The notes beneath the pieces were generated by a model. That model was not told where the DNA came from and did not search any database. It saw only the letters and a list, made by a program, of their open reading frames with translations. 64,000 nucleotides of DNA from contig CP063163.1 of NCBI GenBank assembly GCA_014960805.1, forward strand, positions 1,257,584 to 1,321,583, given 5' to 3'. Source of the DNA: Cytobacillus suaedae (GTDB taxonomy: Bacteria > Bacillota > Bacilli > Bacillales > Bacillaceae_L). Shown one piece after another: positions 43,661-52,143 of the stretch. Positions within the stretch are counted from its first letter, which is position 1. The number at the start of each line of letters is the position of its first letter. The position numbers were made by a program, and so were the translations under genes.

Positions 43661-45222
43661 TTAGTATCATCTCCTCCTGTGCGGCGTGAATCTTTTGGTT
43701 GCAACATTTCAGGGCGTTTAGTCTCCATAGCTAATGGTGCTCGAATGATAAGGTCCTTCCAATCAGGAAAGAAAGCGGGTGCAAATGGTGCAGTATAAGG
43801 CACTCCATAACTTGTTAAATTTGTTAGATGGATATTAATCATGATATAAGCTAAAAGCAATCCGTAAAATCCAAACAATGCGGCAGCTAGCATAATCCCA
43901 AAACGTAAGATCCGAAAAGTAATACTTACCTCATATGAGGGAATGGCAAAAGTAGATACAGCTGTTACGGCTACAATAATAACCATGATCGGACTTACAA
44001 TTCCTGCAGAAACAGCCGCCTCACCGATAACGAGACCACCTACGATGCCAATTGTTTGCCCTATCATTTTAGGAAGACGTATTCCAGCTTCTCGTAACAG
44101 TTCAAACGTTGCCTCCATAAGAAAGGCTTCAACAACAGCTGGAAAAGGGACTCCTTCTCTTGTCGCTGCAATTTGAAAAGCTAGATTTGATGGAATCATT
44201 CCTGGATGATAACTAACCAAGGCGATATACAAACCTGGAAGAAATACCGCAAGAAATGCTGCTAAATATCTAAGTGCCCTAATGAATGTTCCGATTGGAA
44301 AACGCTGGTAGTAATCCCCAGGTGACTGAAAGTGATCACTGAATACAGAAGGAGCAATTAATGCAAAAGGTGTTCCATCTAAAAGGATGGCGGCTTTACC
44401 CTGCATTATTGCTGAAGAGACCTTGTCTGGACGTTCGGTTACCATGTGTTGTGGGAAAATGGATAAGTAGCTATCTTCGATTAATTGCTCAATGTAACCA
44501 GACTCTGGAGCATCATCTACATCAATCGTCTTTAACCTTCTCTTCATTTCCTCAATAATTTTTGGGTTTATAATTCCATCAATATAGGTTAATACCAAAT
44601 CCTTTTTGGATCTTCTCCCAATTTTAAAGCTATCAAAACGTAAGTTAGAATCTCTTACTCTCCTTCTAATTAAGACCGTATTGGTTCGAAGGTTTTCATT
44701 AAATCCGTCTCTTGGTCCTCTAACTAGTGTTTCGGTGGTAGGCTCTTCTACAGAGCGGTCTTCCCATTTCTTAGTTCCAATAATAATTACCTGTGTTGTT
44801 CCATCTATAAATACGGCCGTATCACCGGAGAGAATAGGAAGCATCACATCATCTAGGGTGTTTACAATATGTATTGCTTCAGTAGAAAGGACATGGTCAT
44901 TTAGATAGGTAGGAATTTCTGATAAGGGTATGTTTGTGTCCTGAAAGGATTGGTTTGATAAAATTCGTTTTATAACTTTATCGTTAATTAGTTCAATATC
45001 TACTAAACCATCAATACATACAATGGCACAATTTTGACCAGTTCCCCCTAATTTACACTGTCTAATGAGTAAATCTGCAGCCTGATGTAAGAGTGTTTTG
45101 ACCGTTTCAATATTTGTGTCTAGTTCATTACATAGCTCTGCTTTTTCTTCATTCTTACTCGGATGATCTGGTGTTTTATCTAACTGCTGGCGGCGATATC
45201 CGCTAAAAAGTGCTCTAAGCAA
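43657..45222 (-). CDS. gerA: Germination receptor A subunit (GerA-type)
   Basis: A 521-residue protein with a ~290-residue hydrophilic N-terminal part and five or six C-terminal helices. Family motifs: ALIAPSVFSDHFQSPGDYYQRF, ALVSYHPGMIPSNLAFQIA, EAFLMEATFELLREAGIRLP. A subunits oligomerise and conduct ions when nutrients bind. The start is TTG behind AGAGGAGG. All three ger genes avoid ATG. Expression should be by sigma-G in the forespore; the upstream CATAACTA on the minus strand is a possible but unproven -10. Confidence 0.93.
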   Translation of the reverse strand: MLRALFSGYRRQQLDKTPDHPSKNEEKAELCNELDTNIETVKTLLHQAADLLIRQCKLGGTGQNCAIVCIDGLVDIELINDKVIKRILSNQSFQDTNIPLSEIPTYLNDHVLSTEAIHIVNTLDDVMLPILSGDTAVFIDGTTQVIIIGTKKWEDRSVEEPTTETLVRGPRDGFNENLRTNTVLIRRRVRDSNLRFDSFKIGRRSKKDLVLTYIDGIINPKIIEEMKRRLKTIDVDDAPESGYIEQLIEDSYLSIFPQHMVTERPDKVSSAIMQGKAAILLDGTPFALIAPSVFSDHFQSPGDYYQRFPIGTFIRALRYLAAFLAVFLPGLYIALVSYHPGMIPSNLAFQIAATREGVPFPAVVEAFLMEATFELLREAGIRLPKMIGQTIGIVGGLVIGEAAVSAGIVSPIMVIIVAVTAVSTFAIPSYEVSITFRILRFGIMLAAALFGFYGLLLAYIMINIHLTNLTSYGVPYTAPFAPAFFPDWKDLIIRAPLAMETKRPEMLQPKDSRRTGGDDTN

Positions 45223-45331
45223 AAAAACACCTCCTCTAATTTATCCCTCTTATTCTTACCAAATTTAAAGTAGTTATGAAAAATAAGGTAAACCATTAAA
45301 AAGGTCTAGGAAGTAATACGTAAAACGAAAA

Positions 45332-45370
45332 AAGACCAGCATGGATTATTGATTTATCCAGGCCGGTCTT
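45332..45370 (-). terminator. Terminator of the YibE/YibF operon
   Basis: On the minus strand AAGACC and GGAT pair with ATCC and GGTCTT with small mismatches, followed by T6. It separates the YibE/F pair from the germination operon. Confidence 0.8.
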
Positions 45371-45386
45371 GTCGTTGTTGTAATAT

Positions 45387-46163
45387 CTATTCAATTGTTT
45401 CTTTCTGTTTCTTTTCCTTTACGAAGAAGTATGCAGATATCCAAGAGGTAATAGGAATGACCATTGTTACTGCAATCCCAGCACAAAGGATGGTGATCAT
45501 CTCAGCACTAAATATTTTAGAATTAACAATTTCACCTAAAGAATAGGATAAAATTTTAAACCAGATTAGTAATCCTAAGTACCCTCCAAAGAAGGCAAAA
45601 AATAATGTATTTGTACTCGTTCCAAGAATATCCCGTCCAATACTTAGTCCTGATACGAATAGATCTTTTCTACTAATAGATGGATGGTGAAAATGTATTT
45701 CGCGCATAGGCGATGAAATGGCAATGGCTGTATCTGTAATTGCTCCGATTGTACTCATAATAATGACGGAGGATGCGATTTTTACAAAATCTATTCCAAT
45801 ATAAAGGGAAAACATACTAAGTTCCACAATTTCTTCTTCTCCAAAGCCTTGAATCATTGCTTTCTCAGTGATAATGACAATGAAAAAAAGTAATATGGCA
45901 GTGGTGATAATTGTAGAGATAAAGGCAGTTTTTGTTTTGCTGTTAAATCCATTGATATAGAAAAGATTAATACAGCTTATTATTGTACAAGCAACTAAAG
46001 TTAAGATCATCAGATTAACATCTGGATCGTTCATGATGAAAATAATTACAATAAGAACACCAAAGTTGAAGAATATGGCTAAAAAGGATCTTACCCCTTT
46101 TCGCCCACCAATCAAGGTCATTAATATAAATAAGATGGCTGCTAGCAAAAATAATGTATTCAT
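45387..46163 (-). CDS. YibE/F-family membrane protein, second member
   Basis: A 258-residue protein with seven or eight helices. It matches the C-terminal membrane half of YibE/F proteins: GFGEEEIVELSMFSLYIGID, SSVIIMSTIGAITDTAIAIS and LFVSGLSIGRDILGTSTNTL. The family function is unknown; transport has been suggested. Its ATG overlaps the stop of the longer partner by four bases. Confidence 0.88.
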   Translation of the reverse strand: MNTLFLLAAILFILMTLIGGRKGVRSFLAIFFNFGVLIVIIFIMNDPDVNLMILTLVACTIISCINLFYINGFNSKTKTAFISTIITTAILLFFIVIITEKAMIQGFGEEEIVELSMFSLYIGIDFVKIASSVIIMSTIGAITDTAIAISSPMREIHFHHPSISRKDLFVSGLSIGRDILGTSTNTLFFAFFGGYLGLLIWFKILSYSLGEIVNSKIFSAEMITILCAGIAVTMVIPITSWISAYFFVKEKKQKETIE

Positions 46164-47281
46164 ACTCTTGCCCTCTTTCTCTTCACAAAAAATAGAGTCG
46201 TGTATAGACCTATCGGAATCGTTAGAACGATACCAATCCCGCCAGCGAGAGCTCTTGCCAATTCTAATGAAAGAGTCATTGATAAAGTAAAGCCAAACTG
46301 TGAATCATTTTTTAAATAAAGAAGGATTAGTGGAATTGAGCCACTAATGTAGACAAAAAACAAAATATTTGTCATCGTACCCATGATATCTTTTCCGATT
46401 TCCATACCTGACTTTTTAAGCGCTTGTAATGATATGTTGTTATTCTTTTCATACAACCCAAAGATAGAGGAAGACATGGTAATGGCAACATCCATAACCG
46501 CTCCTAACGATCCCACAAGCAACCCCGCCATAAACAAGATGTGGTAGGGACGAGTGGAAAATTGCATCTCTTCATATCGGAGTCCGCTCTCTGATGTAAA
46601 CAAAATAACCAGATAAGCAATGAACAGTGAGCTAAATGTGCCTAACAGAGTCGCCAAAATAGCAGAGTAGGTTTTTTCATTAAGGCCATTAACGAGTACT
46701 AATGAAATGACTGTAAATAAAATAGCACTCACACTACATATCAATACAAGATTTATCCCAGAGGAATTGATATATATATCTAATGCATACCACAATAAAA
46801 CAGCATTTACTGCCAAGCTTATAATCGAAAGAAATCCTTGTTTTTTTCCAACGATAATTAAAGTTAAGATAAAAATCCATGCAACAAGTAGTACATATGT
46901 ATCGCGTTTTACATCTACTATCGTTCCGGTAAGTTCTGAATTCACTTTTTCATCAATCAATACAAACAGCTTTTGTCCGACCTTAAATTCATGGTCATAA
47001 GCTTTGGAAGTTGAAAATTCATTTGTTAAAGTAACAAGGCTTCCTTGTTCTTCACCATTTTTTAATCTTGCTATTAATGTTTGAGTGAATAGCCGGTCCT
47101 CATTATCGAATTGATCAATCATCTCAGTTGTTTCTATTATTTCTGTATCTATCACTTCGGCAATGGGTTGGTCATAGAATGAGTAATTGTGGTTAACAAA
47201 AAGAATCGAGACGACAAAGGAAAGTAGTAATAATATGTAAAATGAAAACTGTGTTTTCGTTATCTTTTTTAACTTGATCAT
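46160..47281 (-). CDS. YibE/F-family membrane protein, first member
   Basis: ATG at 47281 behind GGAGG is the start; the longer frame to 47329 has no ribosome site. The 373-residue protein has an N-terminal helix, a ~100-residue extracellular part including a small beta domain (VGQKLFVLIDEKVNSELTGT), and a multi-helix core with GSLGAVMDVAITMSSSIFGL and MEIGKDIMGTMTNILFF. These are YibE/F signatures. It probably pairs with the next gene product in one complex. Confidence 0.88.
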   Translation of the reverse strand: MIKLKKITKTQFSFYILLLLSFVVSILFVNHNYSFYDQPIAEVIDTEIIETTEMIDQFDNEDRLFTQTLIARLKNGEEQGSLVTLTNEFSTSKAYDHEFKVGQKLFVLIDEKVNSELTGTIVDVKRDTYVLLVAWIFILTLIIVGKKQGFLSIISLAVNAVLLWYALDIYINSSGINLVLICSVSAILFTVISLVLVNGLNEKTYSAILATLLGTFSSLFIAYLVILFTSESGLRYEEMQFSTRPYHILFMAGLLVGSLGAVMDVAITMSSSIFGLYEKNNNISLQALKKSGMEIGKDIMGTMTNILFFVYISGSIPLILLYLKNDSQFGFTLSMTLSLELARALAGGIGIVLTIPIGLYTTLFFVKRKRARV

Positions 47282-47381
47282 ATACGAAACAAACCTCCAA
47301 TTAGTAGGACTCTTACATAATACCACCAATGATTGGTTTTATTAAAAAGTTTATATGCGAAATGGGAACAATCAATATTTA

Positions 47382-47555
47382 ATCAAGCTGAATTCACCCG
47401 AAATCGCCCCGAAATTCATGCAAAATTGGCCAAATTCACTTGATTGAGCCAAACTCAAATAAAATCGGGCTGAAACCACCACGAATCGGGCCGAATCCAC
47501 CAAAAATCGGGCCGAAACCACGTAAATTCGGGCCAAACTCACCTATAATCGGTCC
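47382..47555 (+). repeat. Periodic array D: nine units with ATCGGGCCGAAACCACC consensus every ~21 bp
   Basis: Units begin near 47382, 47403, 47425, 47443, 47464, 47485, 47506, 47526 and 47548. The central ones are best (ATCGGGCTGAAACCACC, ATCGGGCCGAATCCACC, ATCGGGCCGAAACCACG, TTCGGGCCAAACTCACC); the outer ones are worn. The mean spacing is 20.8 bp. It occupies the ~390-base divergent gap between YibE and the deacetylase gene. The motif differs from arrays A-C but the period is the same. Confidence 0.85.
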
Positions 47556-47669
47556 ACTCCTCGTTCACCAAAAACTTTTTATAACAAATTTTTGGTATCT
47601 ATAAAATAATACTCCATTCCTACACTGAAAAAAGTATAATTATAGTATTGAACGGAAAGGGGATAGGCC

Positions 47670-48479
47670 GTGAAAAGTAGACGATATTCACTATTACTAC
47701 TAACAATGTTGTTGATACTTACAGGCTGTCGAGAACAGACGATAATAAAGGCACCAGCAGCATTTCATTTTATAAAAGCTCCAATTGATAGACAACCGAT
47801 AACAATTCCAATTGATTGGATTAGTGTAGATATTTTCGAGGAAATTGTTGAAGAGATAGAAAGTGATCAAAGTGAGAAACTAGATGAAAAGATTGTTTAC
47901 CTAACTTTCGATGATGGTCCAAGTAAACAAACAGAACAGATTTTACAAATCCTTGCCCAGTACGACGCTCAAGCTACATTTTTTTATCTTGTCCCAAATA
48001 TGATTGAGTTTCCTGAAAAAGTAAGAGAAGCCGCAGTGAACCATGCGATTGGCCATCATGGAGTCAGTCATAACAAGGAAGTTATTTATCGTTCTTCAAC
48101 TTCAGTCGTTGAGGAAATGACGAAAGGTCAAGATTACCTTTATGAATTAACGGGAATTTCCTCTAACTTAATAAGAGCACCTTTTGGAAGTTCACCATAC
48201 ATGGTGCCTGAGTACAAACAAGCAGTGAAGGATGAAGGATTTATTTTATGGGACTGGACGATTGATAGCCGTGATTGGCAGTATAGAGATGAAAGGTATA
48301 TAGGTGAAGTCATTACGCAATATGAGAAGTTATCAAGTGACAAGCCAGTCGTTATTCTCCTACATGAGCATATAGAAACAGTAGAACATTTGCCTACTTT
48401 ATTAAACTACTTTGCACAAAAAGGTTATACGTTTCGCTCGTTAGATGAGTCGCTACCAGCTTATGTGAATCCTTATTAA
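47670..48479 (+). CDS. Polysaccharide deacetylase lipoprotein (NodB domain)
   Basis: A 269-residue lipoprotein (lipobox LLILTGC) with a NodB domain. The motifs are TFDDGPS (catalytic Asp and metal Asp), HHGVSHN (metal His pair), RAPFGSSP, WDWTIDSRDW and ILLHEHIE (catalytic His). The usual ILLHD reads ILLHEH here. These enzymes remove acetyl groups from peptidoglycan sugars (PgdA/PdaA-like) outside the membrane. The GTG start has AAAGGGG upstream. A terminator follows. Confidence 0.9.
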   Translation: MKSRRYSLLLLTMLLILTGCREQTIIKAPAAFHFIKAPIDRQPITIPIDWISVDIFEEIVEEIESDQSEKLDEKIVYLTFDDGPSKQTEQILQILAQYDAQATFFYLVPNMIEFPEKVREAAVNHAIGHHGVSHNKEVIYRSSTSVVEEMTKGQDYLYELTGISSNLIRAPFGSSPYMVPEYKQAVKDEGFILWDWTIDSRDWQYRDERYIGEVITQYEKLSSDKPVVILLHEHIETVEHLPTLLNYFAQKGYTFRSLDESLPAYVNPY

Positions 48480-48482
48480 AAA

Positions 48483-48518
48483 AACAGCTACACTCATGAC
48501 TGAGCGTAGCTGTTTTTA
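48483..48518 (+). terminator. Terminator after the deacetylase gene
   Basis: AACAGCTAC pairs with GTAGCTGTT, with an inner ACTC/GAGT-like stem, followed by T5. Confidence 0.9.
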
Positions 48519-48630
48519 TTGCTAGTTATGTATGTTTATATTCATTATACCATTATTATCCAGTAATTATCAGCCTTTTTCTTTTCTTTTTTCAAGCTAG
48601 AATAAAATGGATAGGAAAGGTGGAATTTCT

Positions 48631-49152
48631 ATGAAATTAGATTTTAGAGTTAGGCCTATTGAAGGATTTACACCGAAGATTGGTGAACTAATGTCAATGC
48701 TTGAATACACTAGGGCTTTAACACTGGAGGATATTAAGGATTTAAGTCAGGTAGAGTTGGACCAACTAGTTGATGAAGAATCCAATTCAGTTGGTGCACT
48801 TTTACTGCATATTGCTTCAATTGAAGCAGTACATCAGGTTGTTGCTTTTGAAAATAGAGACTTTAATGAAAGTGAACTACTAAAATGGGAAACTCCTTTG
48901 TGGCTCGGACAAAAAGCTCAGACAGAGATAAAGAATCAGCCGTTAGAGTACTATATTGACGAACTAACAAAAGTACGTGAGAAAACATTAGCCTTGTTTA
49001 AAACGGTGGATGATGGCTGGTTGTCCGTGGAGAAAAAATGGGATAACGGAGTTCCACATAATAACTATTGGTTATGGTATCACGTTATGGAAGATGAAAT
49101 TAGTCATCGGGGGCAAATTAGAATTTTGAAACGCATGATTTTTACAAAATAG
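48631..49152 (+). CDS. DinB-family protein
   Basis: ATG at 48631 follows AAAGGTGG and is preferred to ATG at 48607. The 173-residue protein is a four-helix bundle of the DinB/DUF664 type: metal-binding histidines lie in SVGALLLHIASIEAVHQ and in MEDEISHRGQIRILKRM. Such proteins are often metal-dependent thiol transferases of unknown substrate. A GNAT gene follows 38 bases downstream and may be co-transcribed. Confidence 0.87.
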   Translation: MKLDFRVRPIEGFTPKIGELMSMLEYTRALTLEDIKDLSQVELDQLVDEESNSVGALLLHIASIEAVHQVVAFENRDFNESELLKWETPLWLGQKAQTEIKNQPLEYYIDELTKVREKTLALFKTVDDGWLSVEKKWDNGVPHNNYWLWYHVMEDEISHRGQIRILKRMIFTK

Positions 49153-49190
49153 AAACCTGGTTTGAGAAGAAAGTAGAAGGAGTGTTTATA

Positions 49191-49688
49191 GTGATAAGAG
49201 AGATTAGATATGAAGATGCAGAATGTTTTGTAGCATTAATAAAGCAAGTCGAAGCTGAATCAGAGTTTATGTTAATGGAGCCTGGAGAAAGAAAATTAAC
49301 AACTGAACAGCAACAAAACCGCATAGAACAAATGAATAAGGATGGCCATTCAGCGATCTTTGTTGCTGAACAAGAAGATGGAAAACTAGTTGGTTATTTA
49401 TTTGCAATCGGGGGAAGTGCAAGAAAAACGAAGCATACTGCCTATCTCGTCATAGGTATTTTAAGAGATTATAGGGGAATGGGAATAGGAACTAAATTGT
49501 TTCAAAATGCGGAAGAGTGGGCAAAATCTCGGAATATTTCTAGATTAGAACTTACGGTAGTAACGGAAAATAAACCTGGGATTGGACTATATCAAAAAAT
49601 GGGATTTGAAATCGAGGGTACAAAAAGAAATTCACTAATGATTAATGGGAAACCTATGTGTGAATATATGATGTCAAAATTATTATAG
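49191..49688 (+). CDS. GNAT N-acetyltransferase
   Basis: GTG at 49191 has AAGGAG eight bases upstream; the GTG at 49182 overlaps that site. The 165-residue protein has the acetyl-CoA loop LRDYRGMGIGTKLFQNAEEW and TVVTENKPGIGLYQKMGFEIEG. It is of the typical single-domain type acting on a small amine or protein N-terminus. Confidence 0.87.
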   Translation: MIREIRYEDAECFVALIKQVEAESEFMLMEPGERKLTTEQQQNRIEQMNKDGHSAIFVAEQEDGKLVGYLFAIGGSARKTKHTAYLVIGILRDYRGMGIGTKLFQNAEEWAKSRNISRLELTVVTENKPGIGLYQKMGFEIEGTKRNSLMINGKPMCEYMMSKLL

Positions 49689-49700
49689 TTTTTTCACTGC

Positions 49701-49731
49701 AAAAAAAAGTCAGGTGATAACACGTCACCTG
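49701..49731 (-). terminator. Orphan terminator-like hairpin facing the minus strand
   Basis: TCAGGTGA (49709-49716) pairs with TCACCTGA (49724-49731). On the minus strand T8 follows; on the plus strand A6 follows. No minus-strand gene lies within 4 kb to its right, so what it would end is unclear. Confidence 0.5.
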
Positions 49732-49861
49732 AAAAAAGACTTAACATTCAAATAAACACACTCCTAGTTAGATTATAAGGGAAAAATAATTAAAAATCTA
49801 GTATTAGTAAAATTTTACATATGGTAGTATTGTAACCGTATTTTACTAAGGAGATGCATAG

Positions 49862-50629
49862 ATGAGTAAAAATGGAGTGCGGCTATTAGTAGGATTACTT
49901 TTGATTATAGCTTCTGCAAAGCCTTTATTTGATATGATTCGGGAAGTGATTCTTGAGGAAAACATAAGAGACCGCTATGAAATACACCATGCATATGTTA
50001 AAGATGGCTGGCCTTCCATTATAGATGCACCTGAGATTATGATAGGGAGTCATCATATAGAATTAATTGAGCGGGATACGGGGAAAAAGGCTCCACTTAC
50101 ACCATGGGATAAGAATGAAAAGGTCCCCCCAGGTGACATCATTACTGTACACTTCGTTCTAAATGGAGAAGAAATTTCAACACCATCAGAAATTTGGCTT
50201 TCAAATCGTGATCGTGGAAGTCGGTACTTTTCCTGGATTGATATTCTAAAAGTAAAAGACCTTCAAACCGGTGAAAATCGTATAGCCATTGTTCAAAGGG
50301 TTTCGGATGATGACGTCTCAATGGACCAGCGCGAGTGGAGAATCTTCTATATCAATGAAGTTGATGGACACTGGACTGAGAAACTGTTAAGGTTTCAAGA
50401 TCGTAATGAAGATCTACTTGGTGTAAAGCTTATCAACTTATCTGGGACAAATCGAATGTCAATGGGCTATTATTCTGATATTTTACATCACTATCCAACG
50501 TATTTTTTCCCATTTTTGTATCCTATAGGGTCTGGATTGCTTGGAATAATACTTGTGCTAACCATTCTATTGAAGAGTTATCTTAAAAAAGTGAATTTTT
50601 CGAAAAAACTTTTGAATCCGGTAAAATAG
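49862..50629 (+). CDS. Membrane protein with extracellular domain, unknown function
   Basis: A 255-residue protein with an N-terminal helix (RLLVGLLLIIASAKPLF), a ~180-residue extracellular part (YEIHHAYVKDGWPSI, PPGDIITVHFVLNGEEIS, REWRIFYINEVDGHW) and a C-terminal helix (GSGLLGIILVLTILL). AAGGAG precedes the ATG. No family recognised. Confidence 0.7.
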   Translation: MSKNGVRLLVGLLLIIASAKPLFDMIREVILEENIRDRYEIHHAYVKDGWPSIIDAPEIMIGSHHIELIERDTGKKAPLTPWDKNEKVPPGDIITVHFVLNGEEISTPSEIWLSNRDRGSRYFSWIDILKVKDLQTGENRIAIVQRVSDDDVSMDQREWRIFYINEVDGHWTEKLLRFQDRNEDLLGVKLINLSGTNRMSMGYYSDILHHYPTYFFPFLYPIGSGLLGIILVLTILLKSYLKKVNFSKKLLNPVK

Positions 50630-50695
50630 TATGTTATATTTTTCTAGAATAGTCTAGTAGAATAATAAATACATAAGTTTAGGTAGGGTGATTTG

Positions 50696-51022
50696 ATGAT
50701 AGTTAGAGATGAATTACAAGCATTAGTTGAAAAAATGAATTCAAATCCGGAACATATTGAAAATGAAAAAGACAGAGTTTATCAAGTGAATCTAGAAGAA
50801 AGCGGTCCTCTACAAATTGTTCTAACTAGTGGAAGTGTTGAAGTGGTAGAAGGAACACCCCATGAGGCAGAGGTAACACTTTTCCTGAATGAAAAAAATT
50901 TCTCGAAACTTTTAAAGGACGACCTAAATACCACAATGGCCTTTATGACAGGTGGCTTAAAGGTTGAAGGTAAACTAGGATTAGCCTTAAAGCTTCAGGA
51001 AATCGTAAAGTTATATCAATAA
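50696..51022 (+). CDS. SCP2 sterol-binding-like small protein
   Basis: ATG at 50696 follows AGGGTGA. The 108-residue protein has the SCP2 pattern: VYQVNLEESGPLQIVLTSG, HEAEVTLFLNEKNFSKLLKDDL and AFMTGGLKVEGKLGLALKLQEI. SCP2-like proteins bind lipids in a hydrophobic pocket. It is cytoplasmic; the ligand is unknown. Confidence 0.85.
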   Translation: MIVRDELQALVEKMNSNPEHIENEKDRVYQVNLEESGPLQIVLTSGSVEVVEGTPHEAEVTLFLNEKNFSKLLKDDLNTTMAFMTGGLKVEGKLGLALKLQEIVKLYQ

Positions 51023-51033
51023 AAAAGACAGCA

Positions 51034-51060
51034 GCGATATTTCATGATGTGAGATATCGC
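51034..51060 (+). terminator. Hairpin after the SCP2-like gene
   Basis: GCGATAT pairs with ATATCGC, followed by a modest T run. A weak terminator. Confidence 0.6.
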
Positions 51061-51083
51061 CTATTTTAATGGGGAGTTTTATA

Positions 51084-51477
51084 ATGTTAGACAAATTTAA
51101 GGAATATTTAGTTGAGTACCGAAATGCCTGGAATAGCTGCAGGGTGGAGGAAATTATGAAACATGCATCACGTGATTTTAAGGCTAGATGGGCAGATGCA
51201 GAATCAGTGGTATCAGATTGGGTTTATCTGGAGGCATAAGAGGGGTGGAAAAGTGCTTACTCAATGTATGAAGGACGTGGTCCTGAGTGGCACTTTGAAG
51301 ATGTTAGTATTGAAATAAACCAATATAAAGAAGCTGTTACTGTGTTGGGTAAGATTTAAAATTGATGGCTCTTTCTTACCTATAAAAAAACTGTTTAATG
51401 AGACATTTAGAATTGAAGATGGACAATGGGAAAAAATTAGAGAATATGTTGAATTGCCAATTAAAACAGTAGATTAA
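51084..51477 (+). pseudogene. Broken SnoaL/NTF2-like gene
   Basis: ATG at 51084 with GGGGAG upstream begins MLDKFKEYLVEYRNAWNSCR. An in-frame TAA at 51237-51239 interrupts it (VYLEA-stop-EGWKSAYSMYE). Later, near 51342-51348, one extra base shifts the frame: after AVTV the protein continues in the next frame as WVRFKIDGSFLPIKKLF to the end at 51477. Both lesions together make it a recent pseudogene. The parent would be ~130 residues and resembles small NTF2/SnoaL-like proteins with a Trp-rich EWHFEDV core. Confidence 0.8.
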
Positions 51478-51498
51478 CTAAAAACATGAGGTGTAGTG

Positions 51499-51855
51499 AT
51501 GAGTAGTCCAGTACAGAGAAAAGTTGGGGCAATATTTATACCTGTCAAAGATATTGAATTTGCGAGGAATTGGTATTCAAAATTACTTGGAATAGTTCCA
51601 GATGGAGAAATTATTGGGGGCCACCTTTATGTCATCCCCATTGAAGGAGGAACGAACATAGTGCTAGATAGCAAAATATACTCTAAAAGGGTAATCAGGG
51701 ATGAACCCTTGTTTCACTTTAATACAGAAAACATTGAGGAAGCCTATCAGTTTATGCGAGAAAAAGGCATCCATATCATTGGTGATATTGAACATGGCCA
51801 CTATTTTAATTTTAAGGATCCAGACGGCAATGTAATGATGGTTTCTAGATGTTAG
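51499..51855 (+). CDS. VOC (glyoxalase/bleomycin resistance) family protein
   Basis: ATG at 51499 has GAGGTG upstream. The 118-residue single VOC module starts GAIFIPVKDIEFARNWYSKLLG and ends GHYFNFKDPDGNVMMVSR. Metal ligands His and Glu are not all clear. VOC proteins catalyse varied metal-dependent reactions or bind antibiotics. It sits immediately upstream of the Mn2+ riboswitch promoter. Confidence 0.87.
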   Translation: MSSPVQRKVGAIFIPVKDIEFARNWYSKLLGIVPDGEIIGGHLYVIPIEGGTNIVLDSKIYSKRVIRDEPLFHFNTENIEEAYQFMREKGIHIIGDIEHGHYFNFKDPDGNVMMVSRC

Positions 51856-51868
51856 GGACTAAAATAAG

Positions 51869-51898
51869 TTGATGGCTATCTCATATATAAGATATAAT
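51869..51898 (+). promoter_or_regulatory. Promoter of the Mn2+ riboswitch transcript
   Basis: TTGATG (51869-51874) and TATAAT (51893-51898) are 18 bp apart. Transcription would start near 51905, just before the aptamer. Confidence 0.75.
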
Positions 51899-51910
51899 AA
51901 GGTTACATTC

Positions 51911-52021
51911 AAAGGGGAGTAGCTTCCTACAATAAAGTCGTCATTTCAGGAAAATACTTCCTCGGCTTTGTTGGCAACAAATTGTTGTAAGCGAGACCTT
52001 TGCCAAATGCTTTGGTAAAGG
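51911..52021 (+). promoter_or_regulatory. yybP-ykoY (Mn2+) riboswitch with anti-terminator element
   Basis: The class consensus is clear: AAAGGGGAGTAGC (51911-51923), AAAGTCGTCA, CTCGGCTTTGTTGGCA and GCGAGACCTTTGCC (to 52004). P1 pairs AAAGG with CCTTT. The CCTTTGCCAAA strand can instead pair with TTTGGTAAAGG (52011-52021). GGTAAAGG (52014-52021) can also pair with CTTTTACC (52036-52043) of the terminator. Mn2+ binding should stabilise P1, free GGTAAAGG and prevent termination: an ON switch. Confidence 0.95.
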
Positions 52022-52029
52022 TATGATGT

Positions 52030-52069
52030 AAAACGCTTTTACCAGATATTTGGGTAGAGGCGTTTTTTG
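52030..52069 (+). terminator. Terminator of the Mn2+ riboswitch
   Basis: AAAACGCTTTTACC pairs with GGGTAGAGGCGTTTT (with G-T pairs) around an 8-base loop, followed by T6-G-T6. Its 5' arm is the target of the anti-terminator strand. Confidence 0.92.
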
Positions 52070-52143
52070 TTTTTTAATTAGCATATCTACAATGTAAATA
52101 ACATAAATGAAACGTAAGCACATGAAAAGAATGGGGGAGTTTT

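Noticed and set aside
47382-47555. Coding repeat with seven-residue period (21 bp)
   Set aside because: Spacing varies between 18 and 22 and all frames contain stops or lack a start with a ribosome site.
51941-52123. 60-residue minus-strand ORF
   Set aside because: It is the complement of the Mn2+ riboswitch and its terminator; no ribosome site.
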